Under the pieces are notes generated by a model. That model was not told where the DNA came from. It searched no databases and worked only from the letters and a program-made list of their open reading frames with translations. DNA of 64,000 bases, from the NCBI GenBank assembly GCA_030686995.1, contig CM060708.1:104261350-104325349 (forward strand), in the 5' to 3' direction. Position numbers and translations under genes: made by a program. Below, piece by piece: positions 46,601-58,993 of the stretch (position 1 is its first letter; each line of letters starts with the position of its first letter). The DNA is from Artemisia argyi (lineage: Eukaryota; Streptophyta; Magnoliopsida; Asterales; Asteraceae).

Positions 46601-47268
46601 TCTTGGTCAGATTGACTCACACCATTATAAAAAGTGTCAATTTGCATTAATTCAGTGAAACCATGATGAGGACATCGACGAAGCAATTCTTTGAAACGAT
46701 CCCATGCGTCACCAAACGATTCATCAAACCTTTGAGTAAATTTGATGATTTCATTTTTAAGACTTGTCGTTCTGGACGGGGGAAAAAATTCGTTTACAAA
46801 TTTGGTAACTAAATCCTCCCATGATGTTATTGAACAAGGAGGTTGTTTTTCCAGCCAAATCCGGGCTGCCCCCTCAAGAGAAAATGGGAAAAGAAGAAGT
46901 TTGACTGCTTCGGAAAGGACGTTCTTGTATTTGATGGTAGAGGTAATTTTATTAAACCATCGAATATGAGCATGAGGATCATCCCTCTCAAAACCATAAA
47001 ATTGGCTTGAGGTTACTAGATTTAGTAACCCGGTTTTGAGCTCAAAGTATTCAGCCACAATGGCTGGGACAACAATAGCGTCTCCGTAACCCTCAATGGG
47101 TGCTTGGAGAAGCTCATTCATCGGACGGTCTTCCGACATGATAACTTTGTTTGGGGAAACAACACGTATCTCAGATACGGCTGATGGGGCAGAACGTCTA
47201 CGGCGCCTTCGAGGAATTCTGACAAGCTCATGGAAAGGGCTTGTTGACCTAGAAGAACGAGTGCGCAT
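43396..47268 (-). CDS. gag-pol: Element I gag, protease and reverse transcriptase (Athila lineage)
   Basis: Open from ATG 47268 (MRTRSSR). In order: a gag core with '[12 protein letters not shown]' (about residue 130-145) and '[16 protein letters not shown]'; the knuckle '[13 protein letters not shown]' (CX2CX3HX4C, about residue 320); an Asn/Gln/Gly-rich stretch (about 370-450); the protease '[17 protein letters not shown]' (about residue 700); and reverse transcriptase with '[20 protein letters not shown]', '[18 protein letters not shown]' and the YXDD-equivalent '[11 protein letters not shown]' (about residue 1185). '[11 protein letters not shown]' and MDDF are Athila-like. After about 43607 the frame is wrong, and the last 70 residues are out-of-frame translation. 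Apart from that single shift I see no stop in gag-pol, so the element is recent but disabled. Confidence 0.95.
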   Translation of the reverse strand: MRTRSSRSTSPFHELVRIPRRRRRRSAPSAVSEIRVVSPNKVIMSEDRPMNELLQAPIEGYGDAIVVPAIVAEYFELKTGLLNLVTSSQFYGFERDDPHAHIRWFNKITSTIKYKNVLSEAVKLLLFPFSLEGAARIWLEKQPPCSITSWEDLVTKFVNEFFPPSRTTSLKNEIIKFTQRFDESFGDAWDRFKELLRRCPHHGFTELMQIDTFYNGVSQSDQDSLNASAGDNFLSKTTKEALEIIENKSKVRTTRTKPYNSQVSAAPSTSSPVSTSSTNAKIEKLTDAIQALVLSNQKKVTFTQNPSHADVKKVEVCVTCGGPHAYYNCTATDGSPFEANALAGTTNQGGNQYRPQMEPSDRANTHMGPPGFNQNPNLQNRNQNQPRMNQGYQNQGNFHTGQNQGFHNQGNFNRNNFNPGNHFQGNGNPNQGNFQPQQGYNQNNRVQNFPNQTQAILPAPQPSSDELLKQFMKTQEETNRLLVSQISEIKKSLNEQPSGSGKLLNNTIANPRGDTKAITTRSGVSYDGPTVPTTISSPSPKVVENKTEVNKDEVLPTHNGGTQDVPPHVVPKPKPKPRVVFEPNDIPVETPQSKPSTSSIPYLSSLSEQKLREKASHQMDKFFQIFQDLHFDISFADAIILMPKFASTIKHLLSNKEKLFEMAKTPLNENCSAVLLKKLPEKLGDPGKFLIPCVFPGMVDCYALADLGASINLMPYSVWKKLSLPDLTPTCMTLELADRSISRPLGIAEDVFVKVGKFHLPADFVVVDFDADQRVPLIVGRGFLRTGRALIDVFVQEITLRVGNEAVTFNLDQTSRYSSNYDSEAVNQIDIIDIASEEYSQEFLGYSHNSVSGDSTPSSEPIISDSSPSLTPFEGSDFLLEEVEAFLKSDSVPSGIDNTEIDLEGGILLLERLLNQDNYPPLPPVQLHNQEIKYVEKTDDFPEVELKDLPPHLEYAFLEGDDKLPVIIAKGLSDEEKVALIKVLKSHKQAISWKLSDIKGIYPDFCTHKILMEDDFKPAVQHQRRVNPKIHDVIKQEVLKLLDAGFIYPISDSPWVSPIHCVPKKGGITIVTNEENELIPTRLVTGWRVCIDYRKLNDATRKDHFPLPFMDQMLERLAGNEYYCFLDGFSGYFQIPIDPSDQEKTTFTCPYGTFAYKRMPFGSCNAPGTFQRCMMAIFTDMIGKTMEVFMDDFSVIGDSFQTCLTNLKKMLKRCEDTNLCLIGKRLTLWSKRALSSAIRFPRMGLRLTELRLMSLQNYLTLLPSKVLGVIWVMPVSIVDLYKIFLKSLGL

Positions 47269-47410
47269 GCACTAGAGACGACTCTAAGAATACTTAGAGT
47301 GACGGGAAATTTAAAAATAGAAAAGAAATATAGATAAAAAGATGATATATAACAAAGTGTGATAATTCAAACTCACAGATGCTTCAAAAAGTCGTAATAC
47401 GCACCACACC

Positions 47411-47428
47411 TCCCCGGCAGTGGCACCA
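47411..47428 (-). other. Primer-binding site of element I (tRNA-Asp type)
   Basis: TGGTGCCACTGCCGGGGA on the minus strand, 5 bp from the 5' LTR end at 47434. The gag ATG is about 140 bp downstream. Confidence 0.8.
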
Positions 47429-47433
47429 AATTT

Positions 47434-48754
47434 TGATTGGCCTCAAACAGTCAGAAAATATTAACCAAGTAATGGTCAACAAGTCAAACGGTCTAAACCA
47501 ATACTCCGTGGAGTTTAGTGTTTCCCTAGATCGTTAAATCCCAACGAGGCGTGAAATCTGAAATAAAACGACTTCGAGATCAGGTGAATTGAATAGGAAA
47601 AGGGTTTAAGTGATTATACTACTGAAATATAAGTATGAATAGCTTTTATAAGCTATATCAATTAATACATGAAATCAGATAAGTACAAGTGAAAAAGGAC
47701 TGGAAAACGTAAACGTTTAATATTTAAACGTAAACAAAAACAACTTTAACTATAGTAGGAGTTCGCAAGCCTTAGGGGCTTAAATGCAAATTAAATAAAC
47801 TTGAAATACTTATTTTATAATTATTAATTTATTTAATAAAACCTAAAAAATGTAAAAAGATATAAAATGTACGTTTATATTTAAGTAAACGTAAACGTAT
47901 GAAATTTAAACGTGAATTCTGTAAAATACAACTTCCACAAATATGAAAATTATATTTTTGGAATCCTAAACTTATTAGAAAATTATTAGAAAATTAAAAT
48001 TATTTTTATAACTATTTAATTAATTATTATTATTTAATAAATATTTTTAATTAGTTAACAATTCACTAATAAATAGAAAAATGTAAAATAAGTCTAGGAA
48101 TATAAAATTAAAATTTCTAAAAGTCTAAAATATTATAACTTATTTTAAAACTAAAATTATATTTTTCACACTATTTATCTAATTATTATTAATTAATTAT
48201 TATTTAATTATTATTTAACTAATTATATTGATTTAAATTATTATAAATATTAAAAAGACTTAGATAATTATGAAAAATTTTAAATATCTAATTAACCATC
48301 ACAGGAATCCTAAAAAATTATAAAAAGTTTATATTATGTATTTTTAATCTAATTTATTAATTATTATTCTATTTATTAATTAATTAACAATTAAACTAAT
48401 TAAATTATTAAAAATAGAAAATGAATAGTATAAATCCTAGAAAAATTTATAAAAATGCTTTACCTTATATAAAAGCTAGAAAAATTATAAAAACTAGGTG
48501 GTACTTTATAAAATATAATTATGCTATTTATTTCTTATTTATTAATTAATTATTAATTAAACTAATATTAATTCTAAATATTACCAAATGACAAAAGAAA
48601 ATTCTGGAAAAATTTATAAAAATACTTTAATATTATAGATATTTATTAAAAATATAAAAATACAGAAGTGATTATAAATAAGCTAAAAAGAAAATTAAAT
48701 AGATAATTTCTATTAAATAGAAGCTATCACTATAATTAAGTTTTGTTTTTCTCT

Positions 48755-48803
<49 letters not shown>

Positions 48804-51738
48804 AACAAAATACTTAAAATAAGAAACTTTTATAAAGGAAAATAATTTAAAAACTCATAATAAGCACTAAGAGTGCTTATTAGACCAAACAGTTGACCAA
48901 GTTTGACCAAAGAAGGAATTAGGCACAAATGGACTTATGTAGTGTCCACAAGGGTAAAACCTGGTACAATTACGTTGTGCGGATGATAATACGCAAAAGT
49001 TACTCAAATAAGTTGGCCAAATAAGCTAGAAATCCAAAATAAGCACTTGCTTATTTTGAATCTGAGAAAGAATTGGGACAAATTTAAAAGGCCAAATTAA
49101 GTGGGGTCCACTGATGTACAGGTCAGACAAAGGGTCAAATATTGAACCCAGGTAGGAGGGGGGTTGTAAGGACCAAAATTAAAGCTTGTAGGACCACTGT
49201 GGTGGTCACAATCAACCACCAAAGTGGTGGTGATGGTCTGTGTAGCAGGGCATCATCTTGCCCTGCAAGTGTTTTCCAGGGTGTGTGGATTGAACAAGAA
49301 AAATCACAAAATTATGGAAATAGTGGGAATCTCAAGTTCTACTGGTAGGTTATACACACAAGAAATTTCAGACCCTAGATCATAACACAAAAATCACAAA
49401 TATTCAGTTGACTTATATGAAGTTTGATTGATCCTAGCAGATTATAGATGATATAATAAGCTTAAATAAAGCTAGTTTAGGCTTAAGATACAACTGATAA
49501 GCTTATTTGAGTGCTTATGGTATTCAAATCCTCACACAGTTAACTGTGGAGGGTTGATTCATGTGATTTTGACTTTCTGTCAAAGTAAACCAAAGATTTA
49601 TGACTTATATGATCTATGTGTACCTGATGAGGCATGTAGGAAACAGAAGTAACCCAAGAATTCCACTGAGACTCAGTGAAATCCATAGAACCAAACACCC
49701 CTTTATATTAACTGTGGTGGAATTTTTCAAAGCAAGTGAAGGTTTAAACCAAAACTACTAATGTAGAAACATGTTTTATGATTACTTAAGCTTATTTAAG
49801 CACACTTATGTCAAGAATTACCACAATAACTCAGAATTTCCACAAAATGCTAAAATGGACTAACAATTGAAATACTAAGCAACACTTGATTTCAATAAAC
49901 AACTATACTAATTTTGTTTATACTTTCACTAAATAACTTCAAAGAAACATAAGTAACTCAGATTTAAACTAAGACAACTATGATTATGTAAATTAAGCTT
50001 AAAATAAATATGAGGCTTACAAAGTATGATTGTGAGCACCAAAAACAAGAACCAAGAGATCCAAGTGATTCCTAACTCCTCCCTGAGGATCTAAACCAAC
50101 ATTCCAAAGCTGCTTCTCTTCCAAATTACATCTGAATCACCCAAATCATATCTAAGCCCCACAGTTTGACTTTCATTGACCAATTTATATTTGTGGACTT
50201 TTTTAAAGCTACACTGGTTTGTAAGTTACTAAAAGCTTTTTTAAGCTTTATAGGAGCTTATATGAGCTTATTTAAGTCTGTAATCATCAACTAAGAACAA
50301 CACTAAAGCAGAATGAGATTTTGGAAATTTAAGAATTGCATAAACTGATTTTACTCATAAAAACTGAAATTGATTATTGAAATTAAGTTCACATACACTG
50401 AAAAGATTTAAGATTACAAGTTACAAGCTTAAGTTACACTGAAAATACAAAAACAAGTTAAGTCGACATTACATTAATTAAATTAAACTAGGTAATATTC
50501 TCTTCTGCTTCCCCTTCTTTCTTTATAGCATTTTTAGACTCCCCACATGTCTCTGAATATTTCCCATCAATAATTGTGACCATTGGATGGGTCAAAGTGA
50601 TCAGGGCCGTTTAAACTGATTTTGGTGCCAAAAGGTAAACAGGTTGCTTGTGGCCTTTTCAATTCAATTAAAGAAATTTGGGTGTTTGTGGAGGTAGAGG
50701 GGGACAAGAAAATGTATTTGTGATGGGTTTGGGGCAAGTATTCCACAATTTCGGAGGTTGTGAGTGGAACAGTGATAGGCTGAAGGTGGGGATGCATTAA
50801 ATGCAAAGTGGGATGAAATGATGAGGGGGATGAGGTGTAGTAGCTAGCTGGGAAGGTGATGGAAAACCATGGTGGTTTAGAGAAGAAGGGTGGGGGTGAG
50901 GTGAGTGAGCAGTGGTGGTGGTATTGGGGAAGAAGGGTCAACAGGGTCAAACCCCCATTTTATTTAAAAAGGTGTGGACTGGGCTTGTTTTCTTTTGGGC
51001 CTAGGATATGGAAAGGGTGGGCTGGGTAAAGGTTTTGGATTTATTTTGGTTTTGGGTTTATAATAAATATAAGGGTCCGGTTGGTTTAGGTAGTAAACAA
51101 GGACCAATTTTGTAATTTTTTCAAAGTATAAGGGCTGGCTTTGCAACTTTCCCAAAATTATTATAAGGACCATTTTTGTCATTTATGAATAACCCAAGGA
51201 CCAAAGATATAATTTTTCTATTTTCAAAACCCAGGGACATTTTCTGCCAATTCCTCAAACTCCATGGATCAAACTTGTAATTTTCTAAAATCTGAAGGGT
51301 TGATGTTGTGATTTCTCAAAAGGTATCATAAGGACCAATTATGCCATTTAAGAATAGTGCAAGGTTTATTTTTCATATTTGTCCATTTACAAAACCTTAG
51401 GGACTATTTTTGACATTTTTCAAACTTGAGGGACTAAAGTTGTCATTTTGCAATTTTTAACTTTAAAGGACTATACTTGACAACTTATGAATCCCTAAAG
51501 ACCTTTGATGATATTTTTCATGTTTTGATTTACCAGGGACTAGTTTTGCCAATTTTTCAAAGTTCAGGGACTGAAACTGTAAATTATGTGAAATGTATAG
51601 TTTTTCATCAGTTTTCAATCCTTTTGCATAAAAACACAATCCAGGGATATTTTATGTATTTTAAGGCATTCCTGTGTGTTTTCATATGTTTTTGCAGTTT
51701 AAATGTAACAGAAATGATGAGTATTTACACACTCATCA
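47434..51738 (-). repeat. Element I, 5' LTR (4.31 kb)
   Basis: Partner of 35833-40175. The scattered substitutions seen over long aligned stretches suggest high identity, though I did not compute it. It carries a T homopolymer of about 40 bp (48759-48798) where the 3' LTR has only a short T run (about 37157-37167). It lacks about 40 bp present in the left LTR near 37784-37825. The minus-strand TATA (GCTATAAAG) is at about 50521-50530. Confidence 0.97.
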
Positions 51739-53182
51739 AAGGGGAAACCCCAAATATGTTTTTAAGAAACAAACTCGATTATGATTCTCCACAATATTAA
51801 ATGAACATGTATATTCATATTTGTTAGAGTCAAATGCTTGTATCGAGTCATAATGATGTTTTGCAGGATTTTCCAGGAAGTAGGACAAAGTTTTTCCATA
51901 AATTTTCGGGAAACTTAACATAAGAATTTCTGCAGGTCACTTCTGACGGCGTCAGGAAGAAATTCCTGACGGCGTCACGTGTAAAATTCTGGAAATTTTA
52001 CCAGTTTTGTTTTTCTAACGGAGTCTTAAAGTTTTTGTTAATTCTTTAGTTTATAATCTCTAAGAAATCTGCAAACATCATTCCACAAGCATTATATCTT
52101 ACTTTGTTTTCTAGGATTTATTAGCATATACAGATTGTCGCCGATTTTACGCGAGGTTGCCTTGTTTGTTTTCTCAGGTTTAACAGGTTATGTATGACAA
52201 GAAGATGATTTATATTCTAGAAGGGAAGCTTTGATTGTTCATTTTCTTGGAGGAAGATCTAACCTTATTACCTTATTATCCATACCGAGCGAATCAGGGG
52301 AGTATTTAATTACATTCTTTTTACCTGTTTTACTTTTACATTCTTTACTTGAACATTGGGGACAATGTTCATCCTAAGTGTAAGGGGAGGGTAAAATGAT
52401 GATACCTCATAGGAAACACTTTCGCTTGAGTTTGTTTGTTTGATGGTAGGTGTGTAATAAAACTATGAGAAATACTTGTTAGTGTAATTTTAGCGCCAAA
52501 TTTAAAATTTTTTACAACATTTAGGAGTGAAAGTTTAGTAATAGCAAGCGTCTCATGGATAGGAGTCGTATGACTAGCACAAAACCGTACCATTCAGAAA
52601 AAATTTCCACCCAAATATGTGAGGTTTGCCTTTAGATTTGATAGGAAAAGCATTCATTATTAGTGCTTATGAGTGTACCGGTAGCATTTAGATTCTAGAA
52701 CTTGCGTTAGTGATGCATCCCGAGACCGCTAGTGATACTACATTCGTGTAGTAGGATTTACTACATGATAAGAGGCATTAGGATCACCCTTGTGTTGAAC
52801 CCTTATCATAATTACTTGACCATTTAAGTCATATTACTTAGCTAGTTAAGTCAACTAATTTTTCCCACACCCTTAGTGTTGTACTCATTTTTAGTACACG
52901 AAATCCCTAGTACACCCCTCCGAGCCTATATTTTTGTTTCTAACTTTAAGCATCTTACTTAAAGGAAATATTTGTTACACCCCACTTAAATGTACACCTA
53001 AATCGTCTTAGCCTTCCGTGTATGCACTCATCTTTAGTGCATCATTGTTATTTGTTTCGAGAAACTGTCCACTAAACAAAGGCGATGTCAAACCATTCAG
53101 TTACAAGTCCCGCCCATACAAGACTTGTAACCTATGTTTTCACATTCCATTGCATAGAAGATAGTACGGGTAGATACGTATG
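51739..53182 (+). other. Element II internal noncoding sequence, right of element I
   Basis: No ORF of note. Two TGACGGCGTCA dyads lie at 51943 and 51967, echoing the LTR promoter cluster. A perfect hairpin GAACATTG-GGGA-CAATGTTC (52351-52370) followed by a purine run (52381-52391) looks like a second 3'-end signal. The stretch 52680-53180 resembles generic retroelement noncoding sequence; nothing specific is seen. Confidence 0.6.
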
Positions 53183-53831
53183 GAAAGGAAGTTTTAAGTA
53201 GTTCTAAAATAGAACATACTTGGCCAGGATCACGAACTTTTAATAATGAAGGTTTCATAAGAAAACTTTGATAAATGTAGAGCTGAACTTCAGCTTTTGT
53301 AGGTGATGGATTAGTTTGTCCTTTAGAAATCTCATATTTCTTGTTTGGAAATCGATAGATTGTGATGGGTTTTTGATATCATATGAAATGATATTGATGA
53401 GGTGGTGGAATAATTCGAGAGACCATTGCACAAATCACAATGTCTCGGAAGTAGATTAGACCATTGTGTAACTCAAAACATTTGAGAAATGATTAAGACC
53501 ATTGTGTCATACAATGTTCGGGAAATAGAAAAGACCATCGTAATTCGTTACAATATCTTGGATATAAAATGTTGGAGTAGGAACATGGTTGGGAGAATGT
53601 GGTTGTGTCGAAATGCCATAGAATAGGCATGTGTAGATATGTTTAGATAAAATGATTGAAAATAACTCGAATGTATATATAAATATACTAGTATGTTTGT
53701 GTAGCATAACATGCTTACTAAGTCCATAATTGTCTGGAGGATGGAAGACACGAAGAGCGGAAGGCTGTAAAATGGTTTTGCTTGTAATTGTAGTTATAGT
53801 TTAGGTCTCAATTAGACCTGTTTCTCTATAA

Positions 53832-53848
53832 CCATGGCTCTGGTACCA
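53832..53848 (-). other. Primer-binding site of element VIII (initiator tRNA-Met type)
   Basis: TGGTACCAGAGCCATGG on the minus strand, 3 bp from the LTR end. It differs from the expected complement at two positions within the tract. Confidence 0.75.
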
Positions 53849-56800
53849 ATCTGTAACACCCCCAATTCATGGATGCAGCGGAATTCGAACTGGGTGTTAC
53901 TTGACGGCACAATAGTCACAATAATAAAAAACGAACTCCAATTGAGTCGTTTTAAAAGATTTATCATTCAAATTATATAAATATCAGAGATTACAAAATG
54001 AGGTCCCAGATGGTTCCATGTTTACAATTTAAATGAGTTTTGAATGATAATAAAATTTATAGCCCTCTTGAGTATCCGTGTCCTTCCGTGCCATCCTTGA
54101 TCGTCATGAACCTGAAATACATGCTTGAGAGGTCAACACAAAGGTTGAGTGGAATTCGTAGAGTTTAGTTAAATCGTTTGAACACAATAATCGTAGTGTG
54201 AGCTATAGACTCACACTCATAGTTGGAAAACAAAATCGTTATTTATTTCACTAAGCTCATGAAACCAAAACATTAACATCGAACCAACAAAATTGGCATT
54301 ATAGAAGCCCTATCGAGGTACTTTTGCCATTATACCGCTAAATCTCAAATATAGTGCATTTGTGTGAACTCATCGTTGTTCAACACAAATGGGATCCGTC
54401 AATCCCAATAGATCTATTCACAATATTCGCGCTCACTAAAGGTAGTGACTAATGGTTCATGATATAGGGACTTCGAACATGGCAATCGTTACTTAGTGAT
54501 AATAAAACATCGTCGGGTAGCATACAGTAGAAAGCATTGTGTTCGAGTAGAAAAATAATAGCATGTATTCCCCCCATGGGTTTGTAAAATAGTTAAACAA
54601 TAGAAAGTGGGGCTACGAACTCACCTTAAGTTATGTAGTGAGTAGTGAATGTGACGGTCGAATCGTGAAGGTTCTATGAGCAACCTATAATAGAATGTCG
54701 TGACTTAGGATTGGAGTAAAGAATATGAAGTAGTGCCTATATATATATATCTTGCATTTAGTCCATGATGTGGTATGATGTATATTGTATGTCCTTGAAA
54801 GAAAAGATTCATGAAACATGTATGTTTTGTATATCGTTTACTACCGTTCGGGCCGACATAATTCAGAAGTCATGTTAGTAAGCGTTCGAGGAGCCAGGAC
54901 ACTTTAACTCGTAAATCCACAACTCAACTCGACGGCTTACATGATGAACTCCTCACATGAGGCTCCCTACTATTGTAGTAGTTGATAAAATATATAGATA
55001 TAAGTTTCGATCTGAAAAGTTACATGTCCGATATTTGAATAAACTTAGGAAAGTTTATTAGTACATGAAGATTGTTTTTAGGGGAAGTTTCATAAGTCTT
55101 GTATGACCATTTTTCCTTGTAATATCTCATGGTTCCTTTTTAAGTGAAGTAGATCCAAATTGCTTGTTCATGTTATCGCCTAATTCATTGTTTCATGTTT
55201 ACGCCTATGTAAGTTGGTATGGTCATTTCGTCATGGCCTAGCCATGACCTTTGGTCCTTGTTCCAAGGTCATGAGACACAACCTTGGCTCTAGCCATGGT
55301 TGTGGTCTTGATTATAGGTCATAAGACCTCTTGTTCCTTTCAAAGTATAACCATAATCTAGTGACTTTCACCTAAAAATGGGCTGTTTAGAATTTGAAGA
55401 ATTTTATCACTCGGAAAGAATTTTTAGGTCTCGAGCTTCTTTGTTCCTGAACGAAAACGTCGTTCCGGACAACTTTCATGTTTTAACTTTTTGATGAATC
55501 GGACCAAAAGTGTGACTTTCAAAACCCAAATTTGATCAGAATGGTATTTGGCAGTTTTGCCGGAAATCTTTGGTAATTTCAAATGGGCGTAACTTTTGAC
55601 TCGTATACTCGTTTTGGGTGGTTCAAATTGCTATGGTTTCCTTTTTAGGTCCTCTACCACAATATGTAATAATAAAATATCATATTTTTACCATTTTGAT
55701 CAGGTCTTACCAAGAAAGTCACTAGTTTGCTTGTTTTAGTAACTTGTTTTAACAATCAATAACAATAACTTGTTTTGGTCATTTTTATACATCATGGACA
55801 TGATAACAAGACAATATATAGCACAAATAATATGTAAATAACATGAACATGATTATTTAACAAGAATCAAGTTAGGGTTTGGCTCACAACTTTTGGCTTT
55901 CAAAGATGAAAGGAAGTTAACATGTAAGGATATGACTTTGATAGACTTGCTTCAACCCTTTTTCACTTCATGCAATCTTTCTACCCTTGGTATTCTTGAA
56001 AGAGATGTAATGAAAGTTGAGGTGAATTGAGTGGATTTAAACTCAAGAGAAATCACCAAGTATATTAGGGATTGGAAGAGTTTTGGTGAATGATATTCTA
56101 ACTAGGGTTTCCACCTTGAAGAATCACTTGAACCTTGCTAGAAATTAGAAGGAATGAGCAAAGGATGGAAGGGTTTTGGGGGTTGGAGGTGCACGGCACA
56201 AAGAAGGAGGGAGGGGGCTTATATAGGGTCTTGAGGAGGTTAGTTTCATGGACTAGTCAACACTTGGTGAGCAAGTTCTACACATGTAAGGATCCTAGAG
56301 CACAAGTAAGGAGATTAAGCCACACAAGGGGTGACTCCCCCCCCCCTATGGCGGTTCAACATGGATAAGGGGGGTGAGGTGTGCCTTGGATGATATTATC
56401 CAAGTTACTAGATGAGTTTTGACTCCGGGAAATGCCAATCGTAAATGATTAAGCCTCAAAACGTAAAACCGGGTGTCGTAAAATTATAAAACTTTAAAGT
56501 ATTGTTAGACATATCCATATGTCCCATAATAAAATATAAAATGAGTGGTAGGTTCCGTTTGGGTGGTAAACCCTGCTAAAAACTGGAAACACGGGTCTAA
56601 AACGCGTAATACGTAAAATGTACGAATATTGCGTAAAATTGAGAAAAGTAAAATGTTACTTTTCTAATATGATATAAATGATTTAAAATGACTTATAATG
56701 TCTAGACTGGGCTCAGTCTAGTGTCGGTTGGTGTTAAATGTCTTTTAGACATCAAACCGTAAGCCTAAAAATTAAGGAATGACTTATAAAATCAAGGAAT

Positions 56801-56907
56801 GATTTTTGGTCAAAGGAGGAGGGAAAAATTATGTTGACTTTTTCTAATAAGTTTGAAAACTCAAAACGTCTTAGAAACTCGTTTTGTGGTCTAACGGTTA
56901 ATCGCCC

Positions 56908-56970
56908 ATTCGGTTAAGCGTGCTCATGTGAAAGTAGTACCGACTTGGGTGACCTGCCGGGAAGTCTTTG
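56908..56970 (+). other. 5S-rRNA-derived segment inside the LTR of element VIII
   Basis: The plus strand contains, in order and at matching spacing, GTTAAGCGTGCT, AGTAGTAC, TGGGTGACCT and GGGAAGTC, the blocks of the 3' half of plant 5S rRNA. They cover the A-box, intermediate element and C-box of its internal pol III promoter. The 5' half of the gene is not recognisable, so this is not a 5S gene. It lies antisense to the element. Confidence 0.75.
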
Positions 56971-57299
56971 GTCATGTTTTTCTCAGTCACAATTAATTCT
57001 CAAATAAATCATGAGGGTGTCAAACATTTTTCTGATGCGGGGTCACTTAACGCGGTCGAGTTTCGTTGTACGTAGAATTTCTGAATGACGTTTTACCCTA
57101 AAACGTGCAATTCCTTAATAACTTTCACGAAAATGATCTGACGAATGTCAAACATTTAATTTGCCATGGAAATGATTTATCACTCGAGAATATCAAATAA
57201 AAATCAACTTTCGGGAAAGTTTCGGGAAAAATGAATAGTAAAAGTGAATAGTGAAATTTTCCGGGAATGGTAATTAACCTGAAATTGCGAATTGTTACA

Positions 57300-57571
57300 T
57301 ATGGTAATCTATTTTACTATGACAGGTAGTGAGAGATGTTTTCCATTTCAATATTGTGATATCACTTTATTACACCCCGAGAGATGTGAGTATCTAAACA
57401 CTATTTGTGAGGTGCTAGTGTATGACCTCCGTGCTTGTCTTTGGTCTTTAGTGGAATGATTATTTGTTGTAATTACTTTTATATTAGTGTTAAATGACCC
57501 CTAACTTGTACTTTGATTAGAATAAAAGCGCATTTGCTTGAGGACAAGCAAATCTCAAGTGTAAGGGTATA
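57300..57571 (+). other. Element II 3' end: hairpin and polypurine tract
   Basis: TTTGCTTG-AGGA-CAAGCAAA (57533-57552) is a perfect 8-bp stem with a 4-nt loop, followed by 'caagtgtaagggtata' and the 3' LTR at 57572. It is the counterpart of the pre-PPT hairpin of elements I and VI. Confidence 0.75.
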
Positions 57572-58993
57572 TGATGAGGCGAAAAATGAACCGTTTTTAG
57601 GTGGTCATTTAAGCCGGAATTGGAATTTATTTAATCAAATATTGCCCTAAATCGTTCCTTTTGTGATTTTAGGTACTTTGGGAGTGAATTCTGGAAAAGG
57701 AAGCATTTTGGACGTTTTTGGAGCATAAAAGTGAAGAAAACGGCAAAGTCTTAATTTTCCTTGCTGGGAACAGTACCTGACAGCGTCAAGAAGGAAAATA
57801 TGACGGCGTCAGGAGCAAAGTGGATGACGACCCAGAGAAAATGTGACGGCGTCAGAAGTAGGGCGTCAAGAGTTATTTTGGTGACTGCCTGGAGCAAAAT
57901 TACACATGACGGCGTCAGATGTAGATCTAGGCAGTCCGACAACTTTATTGGCGGCGAGATGACGGCGTCAGAATTTTACTCTTGACGCCGTCACCTCACC
58001 AAATCTATATATACTTTTCTATTTTTCATTCATTAAGGGAAGAACTTGTGTGGAGAATTCTAGGGCCGAACCTAATAAACCCTAGGTCGTTTGTAACAGT
58101 ATTTTCAAGGGTTTTCACCCTTTGAAACCCTTCATGTTCAATTAAGATAAGTTTTCTTTCAATTCATTCAATATGTCTATGTGTTGTTTGAATATATCTT
58201 ATGCTTGTCTTGATTTTAACATGCTAGGCTAGATCTTTTGTGTGTTTGCTTAGATGTAATGAAACCTAGATGTTGAGTATAGGTTGATTGCTTGTTTATA
58301 GTTGTAATGGATGAATGATTTCAATGTTAGGCTTAAGAAAACTAGCAGATCTCCATTGTCTAACGTGCTTGAACGTCTTAAGAAACATGAACTGATGTGT
58401 ACTAGATTTTTATGGTTATATTTAATGCATGAGCGAATTCTAGTGATCCCATGTTAGGAGCTTCTTAGCCGGCTCGACATAGGAGTGAAGTAGGAGCTTA
58501 TAGAATTGGGGAACTAAGTACGCCACCCCATGAATGGTATTAAGGAATATAACCCGTCATCCATGCAACTGTAACAAGTAATTAACCTGTAAAAGATATC
58601 TAGGGAGTAGTGCAATCTAAGTAAACACAATTCTCCCACATATTGCTCACACCACTAGTTTAAATTACTTTATTTTTATTTTTATTATTTTATTTTGATT
58701 GCATCTTTAGTCATTGGGTTAGTTGACTAGTAACTAATTCCGCCCACTCCTCTAAAAACCAAGATTTTTACTTGCTTTTATAAAACATAAAAACACAAAA
58801 TGACTCATCCCTCACCTCTAGATCTAGTTTTTAGGCTTTCTAATCCTAGCGACACTATTCCTGAGTTGAACGATCAATCCCCCGGTACTTGTCACTATAC
58901 TATACTACAATGATCAGGTACACTGCCTGGTGGGGGTTGTAAGCTTCTCGAGATCCCTCGAGAGGTAAAGCCTGGTGCAATTCCCACGCATCA
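57572..58993 (+). repeat. Element II, 3' LTR
   Basis: 1422 bp, TGATGAGGCG to CACGCATCA, followed by target duplication TTAAG (58994-58998). It has the TATA at about 58003-58011 and six TGACG dyads upstream of it. Confidence 0.96.

Larger units (their letters stand above)
53183..57299 (-). mobile_element. Element VIII: left-truncated LTR element with a 3.45-kb 5' LTR
   Basis: Read on the minus strand, an LTR runs from 57299 (TGTAACAATTCG) to 53852 (GGGTGTTACA). It is followed by a primer site at 53832-53848 matching the initiator-tRNA-Met type (TGGTACCAGAGCCATGG against TGGTATCAGAGCC). About 650 bp of internal sequence follow, then the element appears to end; no 3' LTR is found. A TATGG at 53178-53182 and one at about 57300 are candidate target duplications, which sets the tentative left boundary. 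No coding sequence is recognisable. It sits inside element II. Confidence 0.65.

Noticed and set aside
43556..46969. Plus-strand frames opposite gag-pol of element I
   Set aside because: Shadows of the minus-strand polyprotein; composition follows the other strand.
56908..56970. 5S rRNA gene
   Set aside because: Only the 3' half with the internal promoter is recognisable, and it is diverged and lies within an LTR.
53852..57299. Solo LTR
   Set aside because: A primer-binding site directly follows the minus-strand LTR end and no 5-bp duplication flanks the unit, so a truncated element fits better.
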